From Bacteroidales bacterium (lineage in GTDB: Bacteria > Bacteroidota > Bacteroidia > Bacteroidales > UBA10428): a stretch of 32,875 nucleotides of DNA. A program made the translations under genes and the position numbers. The stretch lies in NCBI GenBank assembly GCA_016936215.1, contig JAFGPL010000305.1:1-32875 (forward strand), written 5' to 3'. Each line of letters starts with the position of its first letter. The first letter of the stretch is position 1. Positions 27,006 through 32,875 of the stretch are shown here, piece after piece. Under the pieces are notes generated by a model, which was given only the letters and a program-made list of their open reading frames with translations, was not told where the DNA came from and made no database searches.

Positions 27006-27023
27006 TTGTTATTATTATAACAA
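27006..27023. promoter_or_regulatory. Rex-like operator, site 2
   Basis: TTGTTATTATTATAACAA; perfect palindrome extending to TTTTGTTAT-TATT-ATAACAAAA (27004-27025). Confidence 0.7.
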
Positions 27024-27212
27024 AAACTCAATAAACAATTAATCTATAATGTTTCTAAATAACAATATTGATAAGTTCAAGTTACAAAAAATAGTTATAA
27101 ATGCTTAATTAAAAGGTCAATTTATTGATTGATGTTCATCAAATAGTTATACAGGTATTGATGTAACGGGAAAAATGAGTTTTGTATGCCTGGTTAAACC
27201 GAAGATTTTGGT

Positions 27213-28013
27213 CTATTGTTTATTTAACCATTCCAGCCAATTCTCAAGACCGGTCCCTGATCTTAAAGAAATCTCAAAAAATTGAAGATGATGATTGATT
27301 TTTAACGCATTGTTTTTCAGTTCATCAAGGTTAAAATCAAGATGCGGGAGTAAATCTGTTTTATTGATGATACAGACATGAGATGACTGAAACATATACG
27401 GGTATTTCAGAGGCTTATCCTCTCCTTCGGTAACACTAATGACAACAACCCTTGCCGTTTCCCCGAGGTCGAACATGGCCGGACAGACGAGGTTGCCCAC
27501 ATTTTCAATCATCAGAATGGAGTTATCGGGTGGTTGCAACTCTTTGAGGGCTGAATGCACCATAGATGCATCAAGGTGGCAGCCGCTGCCGGTATTTACC
27601 TGAACAACCGGCACCCCTGCAGACTTGATCCTGTCCGCATCACGGGTGGTCTGTTGGTCGCCTTCAATGACTGATATTATTCTTTTTACCTGCCGCGACT
27701 GAACAGTTTTTTCAAGCAGGAGCGTTTTTCCGGCGCCGGGGGAGCTTACAAGATTGAGGGCAACAATATTTTTTGCCTCAAAAAATCCCCTGTTCCTTTC
27801 GGCAAGAAGGTTGTTATGGTAGAGGGCATCTTTTTCTACTTCAATAATTTTTCCTGAATGATGGTGGTGGCTGTGATTTTCTTCGTTACCGTGGTCGTGC
27901 TGATGAGGATGTGTATGCGGGTGCTGGTGGTCATCACCATGATGGGTATGGCCGCCTGATGAGGTGATGATTGTATATCCGCTGTTATTGCTGCATCCGC
28001 ATGTATCACACAT
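27213..28013 (-). CDS. hypB: hydrogenase nickel incorporation GTPase HypB with His-rich N-terminus
   Basis: MCDTCGC N-terminal motif, His-rich stretch, NLVSSPGAGKTLLLEKT P-loop, VIEGDQQTTRDADRI, IINKTDLLPHLDF. Confidence 0.95.
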   Translation of the reverse strand: MCDTCGCSNNSGYTIITSSGGHTHHGDDHQHPHTHPHQHDHGNEENHSHHHHSGKIIEVEKDALYHNNLLAERNRGFFEAKNIVALNLVSSPGAGKTLLLEKTVQSRQVKRIISVIEGDQQTTRDADRIKSAGVPVVQVNTGSGCHLDASMVHSALKELQPPDNSILMIENVGNLVCPAMFDLGETARVVVISVTEGEDKPLKYPYMFQSSHVCIINKTDLLPHLDFNLDELKNNALKINHHLQFFEISLRSGTGLENWLEWLNKQ

Positions 28014-28060
28014 GGTTTTTTGTTTGTTTTGTCAAATTTAATATAATTGTTTCTTTTTCA

Positions 28061-28402
28061 CTAATCAATCTCAATAGACTTTACCCGCATCTCTTTACCT
28101 GAAGTTATCGTTACATTGAACGAGGAGCAGTGAGGGCAGACAGCAATGAGGTTATCGGGGTTAAACTCTTTATTGCAGTCATTACAGATAGCCTTTGCCG
28201 GAATATATATAAAAGTTATTTTTGCGTTTTCAAGCATGGTATTTTTAACGGCTGATTGCATGGCCATTTCAAGTGCTTCAGGGACAATGCCCGATGCTTC
28301 CCCGATTTCGAGTACAATACCGCTTATTTTTTCAGCATGGTGCAACTTCGCAGTTTCTTCGGCTATTTCAACAATATTTACTGCTATTGAAAATTCGTGC
28401 AT
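28061..28402 (-). CDS. hypA: hydrogenase nickel insertion protein HypA
   Basis: MHEFSIAVNIVEIAEETAKLH; zinc motif CNDCNKEF...CPHC. Track ORF extends upstream to 28429; MHEFS start at 28402. Confidence 0.92.
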   Translation of the reverse strand: MHEFSIAVNIVEIAEETAKLHHAEKISGIVLEIGEASGIVPEALEMAMQSAVKNTMLENAKITFIYIPAKAICNDCNKEFNPDNLIAVCPHCSSFNVTITSGKEMRVKSIEID

Positions 28403-28422
28403 AAAACAAGTGTTTTTTGCCA

Positions 28423-29445
28423 TTAACAAATCCGGGGCAACATTTCCCCTGTAAGTTTGTCTATGATTCTTTTACCCCCGGTTACTGAATTTAGTGCTGC
28501 TTTTCCCCTGAAATCTTTGGTGATTTCCCCGATTATCATGGCATTTTTGCCATACAGGTTTTTTTTCATGATTGATAATGCTTTAACTGCATCGTTTTTA
28601 TCGGTTACAATCATTACTTTGCCTTCGTTTGCCAGGTAAAGGGGATCGAACCCAAAAATCTCGCATGCACCTTTAACGACATCTTTCAATGGAATTTGTT
28701 TTTCTTCGATGCATATACCGTAAGTTTTGTTTTCAGTTACTTCAGCAAGAATGGTTCCCAATCCTCCCCGCGTTAAGTCACGCATGAATTTTATCCCCAC
28801 ACCTGCTTCAAGCAGCTCATCAATTAAGGTATTTAGCGGGGCGCAATCGGAGAACAGTTCTTCTTCAAAACGGATATTTTCACGTACACCAAGCACCGCT
28901 ATGGCGTGGTCGCCAATAGACCCGTTAATGATCACCGCATCACCTGTTTTTATATTCTCTCCCCTTGAAATATGCCGGTATCGCGGGTTTAAAACTCCGA
29001 TACCGGTGGTGGTGATAAATATCTTATCGCATTTGCCACGGTTGACAACCTTGGTATCACCTGTTACAATTTTTACACCTGCCTGCCCGGATGTTTGTGC
29101 CATTGAGTTTGTAATCATTTCCAGATGGCTGAGGGGAAATCCCTCTTCAATAACAAAGGCTGCACTAAGAAAACGGGGAGAGGCCCCCGCAACGGCCAGG
29201 TCGTTTACTGTTCCGCATACTGCCAGTTTGCCAATATCGCCACCCGGGAAAAAAACCGGGTCAATGACATAAGAATCTGTGGTAAAGGCAATGTAGGAGC
29301 TGTCGGCTTTCAGGATGGCTGAATCGGTAACCTGGTCAAGTACCGGGTTGCTGAATTTGTCAATAAAATATTTTTTGACCAGTGCCGAGGAGAGTTTTCC
29401 CCCGCTGCCATGTGCCAATAGTACTTTTTGTTCCTGAATTGCCAT
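28423..29445 (-). CDS. hypE: carbamoyl dehydratase HypE
   Basis: LLAHGSGGKLSSALVKKYF, FTTDSYVIDPVFFPGGDIGKLAVCGTVNDLAVAGA, MRDLTRGGLGTILAEV, C-terminal LPRIC ending in the functional Cys. Confidence 0.96.
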   Translation of the reverse strand: MAIQEQKVLLAHGSGGKLSSALVKKYFIDKFSNPVLDQVTDSAILKADSSYIAFTTDSYVIDPVFFPGGDIGKLAVCGTVNDLAVAGASPRFLSAAFVIEEGFPLSHLEMITNSMAQTSGQAGVKIVTGDTKVVNRGKCDKIFITTTGIGVLNPRYRHISRGENIKTGDAVIINGSIGDHAIAVLGVRENIRFEEELFSDCAPLNTLIDELLEAGVGIKFMRDLTRGGLGTILAEVTENKTYGICIEEKQIPLKDVVKGACEIFGFDPLYLANEGKVMIVTDKNDAVKALSIMKKNLYGKNAMIIGEITKDFRGKAALNSVTGGKRIIDKLTGEMLPRIC

Positions 29446-29458
29446 GTTTTAAAAAAGG

Positions 29459-30643
29459 TCAGATGTATTTTATTTTGATTTTCTTCAGAAATTTTTCTTC
29501 AAGGATATTGGCGATGCGGTTTACCACAGTTCTCCTGATTTCAAGCTCAACTGGAAGATTGGGGTCCTGGTGCGCGATATTTATCCTGGTACCAACAAAT
29601 ATCTGAATCTCATCGCTTTCGAGAATTAATTTTACTACTTCATCTGCAGGGCCTTTGTTGAGGTTATAGGTTTGATTGTATGCTTTAAGAATTTTTTCAA
29701 CCTTGTTGAGGGTCAGGATTCCTTCGGTATATAAATCTACACCTTCAATTTTTGAAATGGGGGGCAGTTCGGGGTCGTCAAACACAAACCCGTCCTGTAT
29801 CTGCAGGTGAAGCTCGCGGGCTATGATGTCGCCGGTGGTAGCACCCATAATGATCTTTTTCCCCTGAAATGTATTTACCACTTCTGCCAGTTTCGGATCG
29901 TCTTCCTGTTCGAATGGAGGCCCCGTACAGATAAGCAGTGTACGTGGTTCGCGGTAATAGATTACACCGCAGCTTGTATCGTCTTTCGACTGAAACCCGT
30001 CGTGCCTGTATGCCATGTTAAGTATCCTGCCCGAAAGTTGTTTTGCGGAAATCTGTGGAAATTGTTTGATTACATCAATAACATATCTTGTCAGGTTGTC
30101 GTTACCCCATCCAAAAGGAAACTGGGGTGTGCCAAGCCCTGATTGCGGAATACCGTCGCTGCTGAAAATAATCCTGTCGCCTTTTCTGGGTTGGAAACTG
30201 GTTACCCTAAGTGTTTTGTTGCCTCCGTTGCATGAATTGAAAGAAATATTTTTTACCTCCGGTTCAAGTGTTTTACGGTCGCGGATGATAATACATTCGG
30301 GGTTGTCGTATTCAAGAATGGTTGTTTTGCCATCGAGTTCAATATCGAAGATTGTGAATGTGGAATAATTCATTTTTCTTTCGCTGCACTCGGGCAGGGT
30401 TTTCATGATAATTTCGGCAGTCCTTTCGGGCGCTTTGTGTTCTTTGGTAAAGTTTAGCGCCATGGTGGCCGTTAATGTGCCCAGCACGCTGGCTTTAATT
30501 CCATGCCCCATGCCATCGGAAAGTACTATAATGATCCTGTTTTCTTCTTTCACCTTGTGTGTAAGAAAAACATCCCCGCAGATACGCTCTTTATAATGGT
30601 TTTTCTGCTGGCAGTCAACCTCAACGAAAAATTTTCCGGTCAT
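29459..30643 (-). CDS. SpoIIE-type PP2C phosphatase with a ~160-aa C-terminal extension
   Basis: ICGDVFL, IVLSDGMGHGIKASVLG, GDRIIFSSDGIPQ, KDDTSCGVIYY; further conserved-looking sequence RTLLICTGPPFEQEDDPKLAEVVNTFQGKKIIMGATTGDIIAREL. Confidence 0.85.
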   Translation of the reverse strand: MTGKFFVEVDCQQKNHYKERICGDVFLTHKVKEENRIIIVLSDGMGHGIKASVLGTLTATMALNFTKEHKAPERTAEIIMKTLPECSERKMNYSTFTIFDIELDGKTTILEYDNPECIIIRDRKTLEPEVKNISFNSCNGGNKTLRVTSFQPRKGDRIIFSSDGIPQSGLGTPQFPFGWGNDNLTRYVIDVIKQFPQISAKQLSGRILNMAYRHDGFQSKDDTSCGVIYYREPRTLLICTGPPFEQEDDPKLAEVVNTFQGKKIIMGATTGDIIARELHLQIQDGFVFDDPELPPISKIEGVDLYTEGILTLNKVEKILKAYNQTYNLNKGPADEVVKLILESDEIQIFVGTRINIAHQDPNLPVELEIRRTVVNRIANILEEKFLKKIKIKYI

Positions 30644-32499
30644 TTGCCTGTTCCGTTTCCTTCGTTATAAAATTTTATGATAGAATTGAGCATTTTTTCA
30701 ATATCCGAAGCGCCTTCACCCATCAGAAACCCAATTTTCTGGACCATCTCAAGGTTTTTGTCAATAACTTCTGAGATTCTTTTGATGGCTTCTGCCTTCT
30801 GAACTTCGGGAGCACGCATATCGCGTATGATGGCGCCCGCGACCCTGTTTTTTACAATAGGGAAAACCGAGATATTCAGCATAATTTCCCCAAGCATGAT
30901 GTCCCTGCTTTCTATATTTTCGCCTTCGGTAAGAACGTAGGTAAAAAGGTTCATTATTCCCGGGCTGAGCAGTCTTTTAAGGTCAGCGCCGGCAAGCCCC
31001 GGGATAACTTCGTTGATCTCTTTTGCTTCTTCACCAAGGATATTGATAAAAGCAGTATTCGACTGCAATACTTTCATCTGGAAATCATATATTACCACGC
31101 CGGCCCTTAATTTTTCAAGCATTGCATTGGTAAAGTCCGATGCCTGTTTTGCTGCGGTGCGCTCTTTTTTTGCATTTTCTTCAGATTCTTTCAGCGCTTT
31201 TCTTGTTTGTGAAAGTTTTTCATTCAGATGTTTGAGTGATTCTTCAAAATTCATTGAGCTCCTGAATGCATAGGACGAACACATTTCCGGGGTGGCAAGC
31301 CCCCTTGCAATATCTTCGGCAAATGCTTTGCACGACTCATAGCCACACTGGTCGCAGCCCAGCACATCATCTTCGTTGCGGTTGAGGAGGTCGAGAATCT
31401 CAAGTACCTTTTCGTGCTGTGGTTCGGGAAGCCTTTGATCATCATTTTTAAAAGAACAGGAGAAATCAAGTTCCATGTAACTCTGAAGATTGTTATACCA
31501 TTCATGGCGAAAAAAATTGTTCAGCCTTTTGTTTGCATATTCTATAACCAGGTGTTCTTTCAATAGTTTGTTGCCGTGTTTGGTGAGCCCGGGGCCGTAA
31601 AGCGAATTTCCGTATGTAACATTCAAATGACGGTGTATGGTTTTTACATTGTTTTCAAACTCTTGTATAGATTCAAGCATAGGTTTTCTCCCTTCAATAG
31701 TTATAATATCAGAGGTAAGCCTGTTTTCGTCCATGTCTGCTGCCTGTATAATGCCGTTGGCAAGCGGGTAAAGCGATCCTTTATAACCAATTGGCGGGTC
31801 GAAATCAGAAAATTCAATTGTGCTTTCATCAAGGGAATATTCTTCGAAAAGCTGCCGCAATTCAAGAAATGTGAGTACCACGTCTATTTTGGCATCGCCT
31901 TTATGTCTTAAAGCTTCTTCTTTCCGGGCAATTTCAGGGCCGATATAAATGATTTTTATGTTTTCGCCATAGATTTTGTGCATAATCATGGCGCAGGCAA
32001 TCATGGGAGAAACCATTGGCGCCAGGTTGCTGATCAGGTTCGGGTGATATTTTTCTATGTACGATACCACTACAGGATCGTAGGTGGTAATGTAATATTT
32101 ACCCTTGAAATCGTTGAAAAGGTGCAAATACTTGTAGGCAATAATATCTACAGCGAAAGAGACCTCGTTTACGTATTTTGCCCCGAGCGAACGCAGCATG
32201 GAAACAAATTTACGGTAATCTGTAATATCATTGAATTCGGCTGAAATACTGGGTGAACAGATAAAGGCAATATCCTGCCCGGACTGCAGCAGCTCTTTGG
32301 CGTTTTCTATGTCGCTCCGGTAACTGATAGCTCCCGGGTAACAAGAGGTAATACAATCACCACAACCAATACACCTTTTAACACTTATCTCGGGGTGCTT
32401 GTTGCTTTCATTTATTTTAACCGCTTTTACCGGGCATACCCTCAGGCAGGTATAACAGGTAGTGCATTTTTGTTGGTCAATTTTTACCAGTGGTTCCAA
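30640..32499 (-). CDS. [FeFe]-hydrogenase-like scaffold protein lacking H-cluster cysteines, with 2x4Fe-4S, C-terminal Fe-S and PAS-like domains
   Basis: CTTCYTCLRVCPVKAVK and CIGCGDCITSCYPGAI; hydrogenase-like core IAFICSPSISAEF; LGCDQCGYESCKAFAEDIARGLATPEMC; coiled coil then PAS-like LEKLRAGVVIYDFQMKVLQSNTAFINILG. Confidence 0.83.
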   Translation of the reverse strand: MEPLVKIDQQKCTTCYTCLRVCPVKAVKINESNKHPEISVKRCIGCGDCITSCYPGAISYRSDIENAKELLQSGQDIAFICSPSISAEFNDITDYRKFVSMLRSLGAKYVNEVSFAVDIIAYKYLHLFNDFKGKYYITTYDPVVVSYIEKYHPNLISNLAPMVSPMIACAMIMHKIYGENIKIIYIGPEIARKEEALRHKGDAKIDVVLTFLELRQLFEEYSLDESTIEFSDFDPPIGYKGSLYPLANGIIQAADMDENRLTSDIITIEGRKPMLESIQEFENNVKTIHRHLNVTYGNSLYGPGLTKHGNKLLKEHLVIEYANKRLNNFFRHEWYNNLQSYMELDFSCSFKNDDQRLPEPQHEKVLEILDLLNRNEDDVLGCDQCGYESCKAFAEDIARGLATPEMCSSYAFRSSMNFEESLKHLNEKLSQTRKALKESEENAKKERTAAKQASDFTNAMLEKLRAGVVIYDFQMKVLQSNTAFINILGEEAKEINEVIPGLAGADLKRLLSPGIMNLFTYVLTEGENIESRDIMLGEIMLNISVFPIVKNRVAGAIIRDMRAPEVQKAEAIKRISEVIDKNLEMVQKIGFLMGEGASDIEKMLNSIIKFYNEGNGTGK

Positions 32500-32510
32500 A
32501 ATACTATGGT

Positions 32511-32768
32511 TTATTTGAAGATATCTTTTAATCCATCCATAAGAAAATCTATCACATTGTCTTTATTAACGCCATGGTATATTTTACCGTCAATCATCAG
32601 GTTCGGGCCTTCGGTGCATTTTTCAAAGCAGTGGTCGCCGCGAAATGTAACTTTGTCAGTAACTTTTTTCTGCCTGAGATACTTCTCAATAAATTTCATC
32701 AGTTCTTTGTTGCCCCTGGCAAAACAAGAACTGCCAAGACATATGATGATCTCTTTTTTCGGGTACAT
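32511..32768 (-). CDS. (2Fe-2S) thioredoxin-like ferredoxin
   Basis: MYPKKEIIICLGSSCFARGNKELM...FRGDHCFEKCTEGPNLMIDGKIYHGV, NuoE C-terminal-like. Track ORF starts at 32831; internal Met at 32768 is plausible. Confidence 0.82.
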   Translation of the reverse strand: MYPKKEIIICLGSSCFARGNKELMKFIEKYLRQKKVTDKVTFRGDHCFEKCTEGPNLMIDGKIYHGVNKDNVIDFLMDGLKDIFK

Positions 32769-32875
32769 GGCGCTGTAAGATGATTGCGATGATTTTATTT
32801 CAAAGTAAAGATAATAAACATTATTTTTCAAAAAATTTGTATTTTTAAACCGAACGAATATAAATCTGAATGCCA

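Noticed and set aside
1-32875. CRISPR arrays, tRNA/rRNA genes, transposases or integrases
   Set aside because: No regularly spaced repeats, no cloverleaf or rRNA-like segments noticed, and no transposase or integrase motifs in the translated ORFs; no systematic tool search was possible.

Overview
The window looks like chromosomal DNA from an anaerobic member of the Bacteroidota. This is inferred from the SusC/SusD pair, TPR-LytS/LytTR regulators and a TAnnTTTG-like promoter. Left part: a minus-strand sugar-phosphorylase operon (MFS symporter > GH94 > GH130, with GH130 running off the left edge), a YihY/BrkB membrane protein, a stand-alone CheY-like receiver, and a plus-strand SusC/SusD pair. 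Middle: a plus-strand TPR histidine kinase, then a 42-aa double-glycine-leader peptide gene that is absent from the supplied ORF track, then a LytTR response regulator. This is a ComC/D/E-like arrangement. A vWA protein and a Tat-exported Gfo/Idh oxidoreductase follow on the minus strand. Right part (18.6-32.8 kb, minus strand): an NAD-linked trimeric [FeFe]-hydrogenase (hydC/hydA/hydB plus a 2Fe-2S protein). It is embedded in regulatory-looking genes: two DRTGG proteins, PHP, a lone HATPase, an RsbW-like ATPase, a SpoIIE-type PP2C and two degenerate [FeFe]-hydrogenase-like proteins. [NiFe] maturation genes hypE, hypA and hypB are also present. Strongest points for follow-up: (1) the GG-peptide gene between kinase and regulator, with a possible LytTR-type 21-bp-phased direct repeat upstream of susC; (2) two tandem Rex-like operators (TTGTTA-N6-TAACAA) in front of the hydrogenase operon, one overlapping a Bacteroidota -7-like box; (3) three hydrogenase-domain paralogues that progressively lose H-cluster cysteines, next to partner-switching components; (4) an MFS sugar symporter with a ~290-aa cadherin/Ig-like repeat insertion in its predicted periplasmic TM5-TM6 loop; (5) a perfect 13-bp inverted repeat in the susC leader. 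No database search was run. Family assignments are from motif recognition.
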